This document shows positions 8,463 to 16,630 of a stretch of 64,000 bases of DNA, one piece after another. The stretch covers positions 1,240,001 through 1,304,000 of the forward strand of contig CAWBJW010000002.1 in the NCBI GenBank assembly GCA_963789255.1, written 5' to 3'. This stretch comes from DATARH01 sp963789255 (GTDB lineage: Bacteria; Pseudomonadota; Alphaproteobacteria; ATCC43930; CGMCC-115725). The position numbers and the translations under genes were made by a program. The notes below the pieces were generated by a model. It saw nothing but the letters and a program-made list of their open reading frames with translations, had not been told where the DNA came from and made no database searches. The number at the start of each line of letters is the position of its first letter. The stretch's first letter is position 1.

Positions 8463-9224
8463 CTATAAATATTTGGCCGGCCGAATCATCGCGCGCCACA
8501 TATGCGCGACCGGGCTGTTGTCGAAGCCCAGCCCTTCCTTCGGCTGGCGGAAGTTGCGGCCGATCACGTCGGCAAACTCCTCAAGCTCGACATGCACGTC
8601 CGGATCGAACGAGTAGATGTCGTGGACGGTGATCATCCGGCCTGACATGTACCATTTGTGGTTACGCATCCGCTGGTAGTCTTCTTCGACATAGGCGTCG
8701 GGGCGATAATCGGCGCCGAACGTCTTCACGTAGGATTGCGGATACTCGTAGCCGACCGATTCGTCGGGATAGAAGCGCAATACCTGATGGGCGCGGATCG
8801 CCCACGTCACCTCGTCGTTGACATAGGGCTCGACCAGTTGCGCGCCCCAGTAACCGTGATCGCCGCGAATGAAGCCGATCGTCGATATGTCGTGCAGCAG
8901 GCAGGCGAGCACCATCTTCTCGCTGAGCCCGCCCCGGACCGCGTGCCGGGCGCTTTGCAACAGATGAGCGGCTGGACCGAAGCGGTATTCGAAGAAATCG
9001 ACGAGGGTCGGCTTCTCGGGCATCGCCGGCAGGCGCGGATCGTCGCCCATCAGCACGCGCGCCCGCGGGTTCTTCGCCATCAGAGCGGCAGCGTTCGGCG
9101 CCGGGCCCATATCGGCGTCCGCCAGGCTGTAGAGGCGCGACTTGATGACGATGGTGTCGAGCTCGCGGCTCATCTGTTCTTCAAGCGCGTCGGCCCGTTG
9201 GCTCAGCGTCATTGTATCGTTCAT
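8463..9224 (-). CDS. HD-domain protein (metal-dependent phosphohydrolase superfamily)
   Basis: A 253-residue protein. The HD pair lies in LACLLHDISTIGF, preceded by an upstream His in LLQSARHAVRGG and followed by RGDHGYWGA and RAHQVLRFYPDES, which fit the spaced His/Asp ligands of the HD fold. HD proteins hydrolyse phosphoesters; a subgroup (PhnZ, myo-inositol oxygenase) uses a di-iron site for oxygenation, and the many His residues make that alternative possible. AGGAGGAT lies just before ATG 9224 and sets the start; the longer open frame upstream is not coding. It stands alone between divergent or unrelated genes. Confidence 0.7.
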   Translation of the reverse strand: MNDTMTLSQRADALEEQMSRELDTIVIKSRLYSLADADMGPAPNAAALMAKNPRARVLMGDDPRLPAMPEKPTLVDFFEYRFGPAAHLLQSARHAVRGGLSEKMVLACLLHDISTIGFIRGDHGYWGAQLVEPYVNDEVTWAIRAHQVLRFYPDESVGYEYPQSYVKTFGADYRPDAYVEEDYQRMRNHKWYMSGRMITVHDIYSFDPDVHVELEEFADVIGRNFRQPKEGLGFDNSPVAHMWRAMIRPAKYL

Positions 9225-9785
9225 CGCAGATCCTCCTGTAACAGCGCCCGGATGGCAGCCTAACAGAGACCGACCAGTGTCGTAATCCCCTTCGCCCACG
9301 CCCGAATTGCACGGCGGGGCTGCGTTTTGCGGCGGATGGCCCGCAGCCCTCTCGCTGTTTTTGCTGTAAATCTGCAGGAACTTTACAGCGCGTGTTTCAT
9401 CTCCGCCCGCCGCGATCCTTTCGCCGCGGTCCGACTGTCGGAGGGACAATGCTAATATGGTAACCCTTGCCGCAATTGCAATAGCCGATTCTCAGCGAGG
9501 CGGCGAAGGCGATTAAGCGGCAAAAACTCTTGACTATTCGCGCTGAACGCTCATCAAGACAAGGGCGGCGAGCAACACGCCGATTGCTTCCGTTCCGATG
9601 GCGATCTGGCCGAGCATCATGCTGAGCAGGGTGCAGACAACGGTCGTTGATCCGATCAGCATCGGCATGGCGGCGATCCCCAAATGGAGGTCCGGGTAGA
9701 ATCCGGGGGTTGACGGAACCGGAGAAGCGGCGCTGTAACGGGCGCGGGGAGCGATTTATTCCCGTGCCGGGAAAGCGAGAACCGG
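9225..9785. other. Intergenic region, 561 bp, with a perfect 8-bp inverted repeat
   Basis: No convincing long gene lies here. The pair GCTGTAAA (9363-9370) and TTTACAGC (9382-9389), spaced by 11 bp, is a perfect dyad about 140 bp upstream of the HD-domain gene and could be an operator. A short open frame on the minus strand (9534-9668) encodes a very hydrophobic peptide and is listed separately with low confidence. Confidence 0.4.
9534..9668 (-). CDS. Possible small hydrophobic peptide (44 residues)
   Basis: The frame starts at an ATG (MPMLIGSTTVV) and ends at TAG 9534. Nearly all residues are hydrophobic, and one or two membrane passes are possible (VVCTLLSMMLG, IGVLLAALVL). The frame stays open and protein-like upstream, so the start could be earlier or this may be the end of a decayed gene. 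There is no strong ribosome-binding site. It is listed because the hydrophobic pattern is hard to get by chance in this base composition. Confidence 0.25.
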   Translation of the reverse strand: MPMLIGSTTVVCTLLSMMLGQIAIGTEAIGVLLAALVLMSVQRE

Positions 9786-10190
9786 ATGCCGGTACTCTAT
9801 GTCGCACGCAGCGCCAGGCTCGGCCGCTGGGCATCCGATGTCGGCCTCGGCAAGCACGCCTACAAGGTCGGCGTTTCAGATGACGATCCGAAGGCGCTGG
9901 CCGCGGCCGGCTGGGCCGGCGAAACCGACTGGAAGATCGTGCGCCGCGACGAGGTCGAGGGGCTCTCCGAGGCCGAGGCGCTCGATCGGCTCGCCCGCAA
10001 GGAAAAGATGATCGACCCGAACCTCTATCCCAAGCTCAAAGGCGCCGTCGGGGTGTTCCGGGTCGCCGCGAACCGGGTCGAAAACCACATCATCGTCTCG
10101 CGCGCCCTCGCCGGCGACAGCGACCGCCACGACATGAAGCTGAAGCCCTCAGATTTCGCCGCCTATCTGGTCCACAACGCGCTGCGGTAA
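9786..10190 (+). CDS. Conserved hypothetical protein, 134 residues
   Basis: I do not recognise a named family. The product is soluble, with alternating charged helices. It begins MPVLYVARSARLGRWASDVG and continues with KHAYKVGVSDDDP, a pattern faintly like the start of a GIY-YIG-type domain, but no catalytic Arg/Glu can be placed. No signal peptide or membrane segment is seen. Codon use matches the neighbouring genes. It is convergent with the molybdopterin-binding/MobA-like gene, and 22 bp separate their ends. Confidence 0.65.
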   Translation: MPVLYVARSARLGRWASDVGLGKHAYKVGVSDDDPKALAAAGWAGETDWKIVRRDEVEGLSEAEALDRLARKEKMIDPNLYPKLKGAVGVFRVAANRVENHIIVSRALAGDSDRHDMKLKPSDFAAYLVHNALR

Positions 10191-10212
10191 ACGGGACTGC
10201 GGTGCGGCGGGG

Positions 10213-11883
10213 CTACGCCGCGCTGGACTTCGTCTTGTCCCTGAGCGCGGCGAGGGCGTCGGGGGTGTCGACATCGACGAGCACGCCGTCCGAATCCATC
10301 TCGACCTCGCAGACCAGCTCGGCGTAGTCGCCGATCAGGTGCTTGGCGCCGACATCGCCGGCAAGCTCGCCCATTTCCGGGAAGAAGCGCCTTGCCCACA
10401 GCACCGGGTTGCCGCGCTTGCCGCGGCGGGTCGGCACGATGATGGCGCGGCCTTCGAGTGGGTTGAACGCGGCGATCAGCCGGTCGAGGTCGCGCCCCGT
10501 CACCAGCGGCATGTCGGCGAGGCAGACGACGACGCCGTCGCACTCGGGCGGCAGTGCCGCGAGGCCGCGCTTCAACGAGGTCGACAGCCCCTCGGCAAAG
10601 GCCGGGTTGCGCACCCGCTCGACCGGCAATCTGCCGAGCGCGGCATCGACCGCATCGGCCTGATTGCCGAGGACGGCGACGATCGGCCGGGCATGCGACG
10701 ACAACAGTCGCGTTGCGGTGCGCGCCACCATCGGCTTTCCATCGATCTCGGCCAGCAATTTGTTGGACCCCATCCGCCGCGACTGGCCGGCCGCCAGCAG
10801 CAGCGCTGCGATGCGCGGGCCGCGCGGGAGCTTCTTTTCCGCGGCTTTGACATCGGTCTCGCGCTCCGGCGCCGGACCCGCCTCGGCACGCGGCAGCGGT
10901 CGCGAGGGGATCTCGGCGAGGAGCCCGCCCGCGCCCATGCCCATGATCTCGCGCGGGCCGACCGGCACCCCGGCGACGAGCCGCTCCAAAACCCAGTCGA
11001 AGCCGTTGACTTTGGGCGAGCGCGCGCAGCCGGGCAGGCCGAGCACCGGTGTGTCCCCGACATGGGCGAGCAGCAAGAGATTGCCGGGATCGACCGGCAT
11101 GCCGAAATGGTCGATCCGCCCACCCGCCATGACAACCGCCGCGGGGATCACGTCGCGCCGGTCGACGATCGCCGAGGCGCCGTGCACCAGCACCATGTCG
11201 ATGCCCGCCGCGATCGCCGCGGCGATGCGCGGCGTCAGATCGGCGGCAGCATGCGCGCAGCGTTCCTCGGCGGCGAGCGTGCAGCCGAGCGCAGCGAGGC
11301 GTTGCTCGGTCACCGCGCGGGTCTTGTCGAGAATGCTTTCCTTCAAGCCCGGCAGCCGGGTCTGGATCAGCGCCACCCGGCGCGGCACAAACGCGGCGAC
11401 GCGCAGCAGCTTCCCACCTTCCGCGGCAAAGCCGGCGGCGGCTTCCACCGCCGATTCCGGCACGGCGAACGGGATGATCTTGACCGTCGCGACCATCTGG
11501 CGCGGCTCGGCCACGGCAAAGGGCGGCAGCGTCCCCAAGGTTACCGCCTCGTCGACCGAATTGAGCCGGTCGAGCCGGTCGCGGTCGAAAACGAGGAGGC
11601 CGCGCGCCTCGGCAAACAAATTTGCCCGCCCGGTGAAGGCCGGCGCGGTCGCGATACCAGGCCCGGCGGCGGCGGCGGCGACCCGGTTCGCCGCCTCGTC
11701 CTCGCGAATGTCGCCGCGATCGAGCCGCGCCGCGACGATATGGCCGATCCCCGAAGCGACGATCGCCTCGACATCGGCAGGGCTCAGCACCCGGCCTTTC
11801 CTCAGCACCGCGCGGCCGAGCCTGAGGCTATGCGCCAGGATCGCCCCCTCGGCCTCAGCGACTGGAACCTTGCCGAATTTCAC
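10213..11883 (-). CDS. Fused molybdopterin-binding and MobA-like nucleotidyltransferase
   Basis: A two-domain protein of about 556 residues. The N-terminal 330 residues resemble the molybdopterin-binding (MoaB/MoeA-like) fold, with DMVLVHGASAIVDRRD and GDTPVLGLPGCARSPKVNGFD. The C-terminal 190 residues are a MobA/MocA-type NTP transferase: LLLAAGQSRRMGSNKLL (nucleotide loop), GVVVCLADMPLVT (metal-binding Asp) and RGNPVLW. MocA-type enzymes make molybdopterin cytosine dinucleotide, the cofactor form of xanthine-oxidase-family enzymes such as the one encoded at 37-43 kb. I chose GTG 11883 (VKFGKVPVAEAEGAI); an ATG at 11931 lies inside a palindromic repeat. It is last in the minus-strand maturation block. 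Confidence 0.85.
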   Translation of the reverse strand: MKFGKVPVAEAEGAILAHSLRLGRAVLRKGRVLSPADVEAIVASGIGHIVAARLDRGDIREDEAANRVAAAAAGPGIATAPAFTGRANLFAEARGLLVFDRDRLDRLNSVDEAVTLGTLPPFAVAEPRQMVATVKIIPFAVPESAVEAAAGFAAEGGKLLRVAAFVPRRVALIQTRLPGLKESILDKTRAVTEQRLAALGCTLAAEERCAHAAADLTPRIAAAIAAGIDMVLVHGASAIVDRRDVIPAAVVMAGGRIDHFGMPVDPGNLLLLAHVGDTPVLGLPGCARSPKVNGFDWVLERLVAGVPVGPREIMGMGAGGLLAEIPSRPLPRAEAGPAPERETDVKAAEKKLPRGPRIAALLLAAGQSRRMGSNKLLAEIDGKPMVARTATRLLSSHARPIVAVLGNQADAVDAALGRLPVERVRNPAFAEGLSTSLKRGLAALPPECDGVVVCLADMPLVTGRDLDRLIAAFNPLEGRAIIVPTRRGKRGNPVLWARRFFPEMGELAGDVGAKHLIGDYAELVCEVEMDSDGVLVDVDTPDALAALRDKTKSSAA

Positions 11884-11910
11884 CGCACCAGCCCCAGAAA
11901 AACTCTCCTC

Positions 11911-11991
11911 GGCCGGGCTTGACCCGGCCACCCACGTCTTGATCTCGTCTTGTCGGTGGTCAAGACGTGGGTGGCCGGGTCAAGCCCGGCC
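11911..11991. repeat. Perfect 32-bp inverted repeat between two cofactor genes
   Basis: The arms at 11911-11942 and 11960-11991 are exact reverse complements over 32 bp, beginning GGCCGGGCTTGACCCGGCC, and are separated by 17 bp. It sits between xdhC (upstream on the minus strand) and the MobA-like gene. The long stem would form in the transcript and could attenuate read-through. Confidence 0.9.
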
Positions 11992-12013
11992 GCGGGGTGT
12001 TTCCGTTTGCAGG

Positions 12014-12736
12014 TCATGCGGCCTCGGCCTTCCCGGCCTTGTCCTCGCCCCGGCGCAACACCTGGGTCATCTCGGCGAGGATCGAAATCGCGATCTCGGC
12101 CTGCGACACCGCGCCGATCGGCAGCCCGATCGGCCCGTGGATGCGGGCGAAGTCAGATTCGCCGAAACCGAGATCGGCAAGGCGGCGCAGCCGCGCGGCA
12201 TGGGTCCGCTTGGAGCCGAGCGCGCCGATGTAGAAGCACTCCGAGCGCAGGGCCACGGCAAGCGCCGGATCGTCGAGCTTCGGGTCATGCGTCAGGGTCA
12301 CGATCGCCGAGCGATGGTCAGGCTTCAGCCGCTCGAGCGCCTCGTCCGGCCAGTCGGTGGTCAGTTCGACGCCGGGAAAGCGCGCCTCGGTGGCAAAGGA
12401 TTGGCGCGGATCGATGACGATCGCACGGTAATCGGTCAAGGCCAGCATCTGGGTCAGCGGCTGGGCGATATGCACCGCGCCGATTACGAAGCAGCGCCGC
12501 GGCGGGCTGAACACCTGGACAAAGACGCGGCCCGCCGGCGTGTCGAGGGTGAGGTTGCGATCGGTGCGCAGCGCCTCGCGCATCGCCGCGCTCTGCGCCT
12601 CGTCGAGCGGGAGGTCGCCGTCGAACCGGCCGCCGTCGAGCAGCAATTGCGCGCCGCTCCGCAATTCGGTGGCGAGCGCGACCGAGCGGGCCTCGCGCCC
12701 GGCGGCGATCACCGCATCGAGGTACTTCGTCTTCAT
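12014..12736 (-). CDS. xdhC: XdhC-family protein, larger (Rossmann) component
   Basis: A 240-residue protein of the XdhC/CoxI group, which binds molybdenum cofactor and promotes its sulfuration before insertion into xanthine-dehydrogenase-family apoenzymes. The ATG at 12736 (MKTKYLDAV) overlaps the TGA of the preceding XdhC gene as ATGA, showing translational coupling. The C-terminal Rossmann domain is seen in FVIGAVHIAQPLTQM, TDYRAIVIDPR, TLTHDPKLDDPAL and YIGALGSKRTHAAR, family signatures. A frameshift in the upstream gene makes the two appear as one 346-residue frame; the overlap and family structure argue for two genes. Confidence 0.85.
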   Translation of the reverse strand: MKTKYLDAVIAAGREARSVALATELRSGAQLLLDGGRFDGDLPLDEAQSAAMREALRTDRNLTLDTPAGRVFVQVFSPPRRCFVIGAVHIAQPLTQMLALTDYRAIVIDPRQSFATEARFPGVELTTDWPDEALERLKPDHRSAIVTLTHDPKLDDPALAVALRSECFYIGALGSKRTHAARLRRLADLGFGESDFARIHGPIGLPIGAVSQAEIAISILAEMTQVLRRGEDKAGKAEAA

Positions 12737-13054
12737 TCGACGCGCTCGACATAGATTTCGATCTTGCCGCCGCAGGCAAGCCCGACCTCCCAGCGCCTGG
12801 TCGTCGGTGACCCCGAAATCCAAGAGGCGCGGCTTGCCGTCGCGGATCACCTGCTGCGCCTCGCCGATCACCGCGCCTTCGACGCAGCCGCCCGAGACCG
12901 AACCGACAAACGCGCCGCTGTCGGCCACCACGAGCTTGGCGCCGGCCGGCCGCGGCGACGAGCCCCAGGTCTTGACAACGGTTGCCAGCGCGACGCCCTG
13001 GCCCGCTTCGCGCCAGCGCGCCGCCTGTTCGAGGATTTCCGCCGTGTCGCTCAT
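12733..13054 (-). CDS. XdhC/CoxI-family protein, smaller component (one frameshift)
   Basis: A protein of about 106 residues starting MSDTAEILEQAARWREAG. It carries the XdhC N-domain signatures VKTWGSSPRPAGAKLVV and SVSGGCVEGAVI. At the end, VTDDQA should continue WEVGLACGGKIEIYVERVE, but an extra base at about 12793 throws it out of frame and fuses it to the next gene. Removing that base restores the family ending and a TGA at 12733 that overlaps the next ATG. The conserved Cys of ACGGKIEI is thus encoded but out of frame. Its ATG overlaps the stop of coxE. Sequencing error is the likeliest cause. Confidence 0.8.
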
Positions 13055-14277
13055 ATTTCTCTCGCTCCGTAGCTTTCTTTCGCCATCGCCGCCGCGCTGT
13101 GCCGCTGGGCCGATGCGCTGATCACCTGGACGAGGGTTTCAAGGCTTTCCAGATTGTGCACCGGCCGGAACTCGTCGACATAGGGCAGCATCGCCCGCAT
13201 CCCCAGAGATCTTGGTTCGAACCCTTCGTAGCGCAACAGCGGGTTGAGCCAAATCAGCTGGCGGCACGAGCGGTGCAGCCGGTCCATCTCATGCGCGAGG
13301 CCGGTGCCGGCATCGCGGTCGAGCCCGTCGGTGATCAGCAGCACGACCGCCCCTTGCCCGAGCACCCGGCGCGACCACAGCCGGTTGAACTCGCTGACGC
13401 AATGACCGATGCGGGTGCCGCCCGACCAGTCGGCGACCGCCTCGGCGACCCGGTCGAGCGCGAGATCGACATCGCGGAAGCGCAAATAACGGGTGATGTT
13501 GGTCAGCCGCGTCCCGAACACGAAGGTGGTGACGCGGTCGCGGTCGTTGGTGATCGAATGCATGAAATGCAGGAAGACGCGGCTGTAGCGGCTCATCGAG
13601 CCGGAAATGTCGCACAACACGACGAGCGGCGGCGGCCGCCGCCGCTGGCTCTTGCGCTTCAGTTCGATCAGGCCGCCCGAGCGCAGCGCGGCGCGCAGCG
13701 TCGCGCGCATATCGGCGCGGGCGCCGTGCGGGTCGCGGGCATAGCGCCGCGTCGGAATGTCGTGGATCGGCAGGCGCAGCCGCGCGATCGCCGCCTTGGC
13801 GCGGGCCAGCTCGTCCAACGACATCTTCTCGAAATCCATCGCGCGCAGCTGCTCCTTGTCGGAGAACGTCATCGCCGCGTCGATGTCGAGTTCGGTTTCG
13901 CCGCTGTCGCGCGCCTCCTGGTTGGGGTGCAAGGCCTCGGCGAGCCGGCGCAGCATCTCGGCGCCCTCGTCCTGCGGTATCTCGACGTTGATCTGCGGCA
14001 GCACCAGCGCCAGCATCTTTTTCAGCAGCTCGGGGTTGCGCCAGAAGACGTGAAACGCCTGGTCGAACAACAGGCGCTGGTCGGCCCGGTTGACGAACAC
14101 GGCGTGCAATGTCCAGTAGAAGTCGCGCCGGTTGGTGATGCCGACCGCCTCGACCGCGGCGACCGCATCGAGCACCTTGCCCGGCCCGACCGGCAGCCCC
14201 GCCGCCCGCAGCGTGCGCCCGAAATGCATCAGATTGGCGAGGAGCCGCCCGTCGCCGCTGTGGACCTCGGCGGGCAA
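13051..14277 (-). CDS. coxE: CoxE-type VWA-domain protein
   Basis: A 408-residue protein of the CoxE family, a von Willebrand A protein that works with a MoxR ATPase (CoxD) in maturing CO-dehydrogenase-type molybdenum hydroxylases. The MIDAS motif is complete in VVLCDISGSMSRYSR (DxSxS), followed by the later MIDAS Asp in LLITDGLDRD and TRIGHC. The N-terminal segment (MHFGRTLRAAGLPVGPGKVLDAV) is the usual CoxE head. The start used is TTG 14277; an ATG at 14229 is possible. The stop overlaps the next ATG (ATGA), and a palindromic repeat separates it from moxR. Confidence 0.9.
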   Translation of the reverse strand: MPAEVHSGDGRLLANLMHFGRTLRAAGLPVGPGKVLDAVAAVEAVGITNRRDFYWTLHAVFVNRADQRLLFDQAFHVFWRNPELLKKMLALVLPQINVEIPQDEGAEMLRRLAEALHPNQEARDSGETELDIDAAMTFSDKEQLRAMDFEKMSLDELARAKAAIARLRLPIHDIPTRRYARDPHGARADMRATLRAALRSGGLIELKRKSQRRRPPPLVVLCDISGSMSRYSRVFLHFMHSITNDRDRVTTFVFGTRLTNITRYLRFRDVDLALDRVAEAVADWSGGTRIGHCVSEFNRLWSRRVLGQGAVVLLITDGLDRDAGTGLAHEMDRLHRSCRQLIWLNPLLRYEGFEPRSLGMRAMLPYVDEFRPVHNLESLETLVQVISASAQRHSAAAMAKESYGAREI

Positions 14278-14372
14278 CCCTCACCCCCCCATTGCTGACG
14301 CAATGGGTCTCCCCCTCTCCCGCAATGCGGGAGAGGGTGCCCGAGGGCGAAGCCTGAGGGCGGGTGAGGGTC
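14278..14372. repeat. Intergenic palindromic repeat, type B, copy 1
   Basis: It contains the core CCCTCTCCCGCAATGCGGGA with flanking CCCTCACC and GGGTGAGGG arms, a repeat class common in alphaproteobacterial spacers. Related copies lie at 34973 and 43297. It fills the gap between moxR and coxE. Confidence 0.85.
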
Positions 14373-14384
14373 GCGAGGCCATGC

Positions 14385-15305
14385 TCAGCCCTCGCGGGGC
14401 GCGGCGGCGATTTCGGCCTTGACCAGCTCCAGGAGTTTGGCCGCCTCGCTGCCCTGGATGCGGGCGATGTCGTCCTGGTATTTGAGGAGGACGCCCAGGG
14501 TGTCGTTGATCGCGTCGGGTGTCAGTTCGAGCACGTCGAGCTGCATCAACGCTTCGGCCCAGTCGATCGACTCGGCGATGCCGGGCAGTTTGAACAAATC
14601 CATCTTGCGCAGCTTCTGGACGAATTCGACGACCTCGCGCGACAGGCTTGCGCTGGCCCGCGGCGCCTTGCGCTTCAAGATTTCGAGTTCGCGCTCGGCG
14701 TTCGGGTAATCGACCCAGTAGTAGAAGCAACGGCGCTTCAGCGCGTCGTGGATCTCGCGGGTGCGGTTTGAGGTGATTACGACGATCGGCGGGTGCTCGG
14801 CGCGGATCGTGCCGATCTCGGGGATCGTCACCTGGAAATCGGAGAGGAGTTCGAGCAGGTAGGCCTCGAACGGCTCGTCGGTGCGGTCGAGTTCGTCGAT
14901 CAGCAAGACCGGCGGGCCGTCGATCTCCGGCTCCAACGCCTGCAGCAGCGGGCGCTTGATCAGGAACCGGTCGGAAAAGATCGTGCCCTCGATCTCGCTG
15001 CGGTCCTCCTCGCCCGCCTCGGCGAGCCGGATCTCGATCATCTGGCGGGCGTAGTCCCATTCGTAGACCGCCGAGGCAACATCGAGCCCCTCATAGCATT
15101 GCAGGCGAATGAGACGCCGCTTCAGCGAACTCGCCAGCACCTTGGCGATCTCGGTCTTGCCGACCCCGGCCTCGCCTTCGAGAAACAGCGGTCGCTTCAG
15201 ATGTAGCGCGAGGTGCACCGCCGTCGCCAATGAGCGGTCGGCGACGTAATCGGCGCTGCCGAGCAGGTCGAGGGTATCCCCGACGGAAATGGGAAGGGCG
15301 GTCAT
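14385..15305 (-). CDS. coxD: MoxR-family AAA+ ATPase (CoxD type)
   Basis: A 306-residue AAA+ ATPase. Walker A is GEAGVGKTE, Walker B is PVLLIDELDR, and sensor 1 is VITSNRT with RRCFYYWVDYP after it, all in canonical spacing. In the cox system CoxD and CoxE remodel the large subunit so that its active site is completed after folding. The ATG at 15305 (MTALPISVG) is the likely start, 13 codons inside a longer open frame. It is the first gene of the minus-strand block moxR-coxE-xdhC-xdhC-mobA, so its promoter probably drives the set. Confidence 0.9.
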   Translation of the reverse strand: MTALPISVGDTLDLLGSADYVADRSLATAVHLALHLKRPLFLEGEAGVGKTEIAKVLASSLKRRLIRLQCYEGLDVASAVYEWDYARQMIEIRLAEAGEEDRSEIEGTIFSDRFLIKRPLLQALEPEIDGPPVLLIDELDRTDEPFEAYLLELLSDFQVTIPEIGTIRAEHPPIVVITSNRTREIHDALKRRCFYYWVDYPNAERELEILKRKAPRASASLSREVVEFVQKLRKMDLFKLPGIAESIDWAEALMQLDVLELTPDAINDTLGVLLKYQDDIARIQGSEAAKLLELVKAEIAAAPREG

Positions 15306-15522
15306 GGCGGCTGGCGCATCCAATTGAGATCCCGATCGCAACAAAATCCCTCTCGCGACGGGAGAGGGCGAGCGGGCAACGCGAACCGGGCGAGCCGGGA
15401 GGCGCGTTCTCCCGCTGCGAGATATCTAATGCCTCCGCCGCAGCCGCGCCACCCCGGCATTGCCCGCGGCCTTCTCGCTGTGCCATGTTGGGCGCGATCA
15501 TCCCACCGTCGATGTCGACACC

Positions 15523-16623
15523 ATGACCAGCGTAGACCAGCAGAAGATCCGGCGCGCCCGCACCGGCCTCATCGCCCACGACCCGGCGCTGGCGCAAGCG
15601 GGATACACGCTGTTCGCGCCGATGTACGGCGACGGCAGCGTCTATCTGATCGATATGGACGGCGAGGTCGCCCATAGCTGGAAAATGCCCTATCGGCCCG
15701 GCCTTTACGCCTATCTGCTCGACAACGGCCACCTCTTTTACGGCGGCAAGATCATGGAGGACCTCGGCCGGTTCGAGGCATGGCCCCGCTTCAAGGCCGG
15801 CGCCGTGCTCGAAACCGACTGGCACGGCCGTGTCCTCTGGGAGCTGACGCATCCCGATCACCACCACGACGCCCGCAAGCTGAAAAACGGCAACGTCGTC
15901 CTGCTCTGCCTGCGGCCATTGCCGGAGGCCATCGCGGGCCGCGTCCAGGGTGGGCTGCCGGGCAGCGAGGCCGACGGCGTGATCTATGCGGACTACCTTC
16001 TCGAAATGACGACGTCAGGCGAGGTGGTCTGGGAATGGCGCAGCTGGGAGCACCTCAACCCCGAGACGCATCCGATAACCTTGCAAGACCATCGCGCCGA
16101 GTGGACCCACGGCAACACCGTCGCCGAGACCGCGGACGGGCATCTTGTCGTCAGCTTTCGCAACATCTCGACGGTGGTGATGATCGAACGCGCCACCGGC
16201 AACATCGTCTGGGAACTCGGCAGCCCGCCCCTGGCCCAGCAGCACGATCCGCGCCCGCTGGCCAGCGGCAATATCCTAATCTTCGACAACGGCACCCACC
16301 GGCGCGACCATCCGGCGACCTTCTCGCGGGTGATCGAGGTCGATCCGCGCACTGGCGCGATCGTGTGGGAATACGCCGACCAGTCGCTGTTCGAGTTTTT
16401 CAGCCCCTACATCTCGGGCGCCCAGCGCCTCGCCAATGGCAACACGCTGATTTGCGAGGGCGTTCACGGCCGAATTTTCGAGGTGACGCCGGGCGGCGCG
16501 GTCGTGTGGGAATATGTCAGCCCGCACTTCTTCGCCGAGCCGGGACGCGCCGGCCTCAACAACTGGGTGTTCCGGGCCTTCCGCTATACGCCTGAGGAGA
16601 TCGCGGCTGCGCGGAGCGGGTGA
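15523..16623 (+). CDS. Arylsulfotransferase-like beta-propeller protein
   Basis: A protein of about 366 residues made of repeated beta-propeller blades, seen as recurring GxVxWEW/E motifs: HGRVLWELTHPDHHHDA, GEVVWEWRSWEHLNP, GNIVWELG, GAIVWEYADQ and GAVVWEY. This pattern with DHHHDARKLKNGNVV and EWTHGNTV (catalytic-region His) fits the arylsulfotransferase (ASST) family, which transfers sulfate between phenols. The ASST proteins of enterobacteria are periplasmic, but no signal peptide is visible from ATG 15523. The protein also lacks an obvious propeller N-terminal strap, so the function is only a family call. Confidence 0.75.
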   Translation: MTSVDQQKIRRARTGLIAHDPALAQAGYTLFAPMYGDGSVYLIDMDGEVAHSWKMPYRPGLYAYLLDNGHLFYGGKIMEDLGRFEAWPRFKAGAVLETDWHGRVLWELTHPDHHHDARKLKNGNVVLLCLRPLPEAIAGRVQGGLPGSEADGVIYADYLLEMTTSGEVVWEWRSWEHLNPETHPITLQDHRAEWTHGNTVAETADGHLVVSFRNISTVVMIERATGNIVWELGSPPLAQQHDPRPLASGNILIFDNGTHRRDHPATFSRVIEVDPRTGAIVWEYADQSLFEFFSPYISGAQRLANGNTLICEGVHGRIFEVTPGGAVVWEYVSPHFFAEPGRAGLNNWVFRAFRYTPEEIAAARSG

Positions 16624-16630
16624 GCCGGGC

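Noticed and set aside
9397..9834. 145-codon minus-strand frame in the spacer before the 134-residue protein
   Set aside because: It has an Arg/Pro/His-rich composition with no motif and overlaps the start of the plus-strand gene.
10339..12754. Long plus-strand frames opposite the cofactor genes
   Set aside because: The minus strand carries the XdhC and MobA-like motifs with coupled starts; the plus-strand products are low-complexity Arg/Ala/Ser-rich.
12014..13054. Natural fusion of two XdhC domains
   Set aside because: Removing one base restores the conserved end of the first protein and an ATGA overlap with the second.
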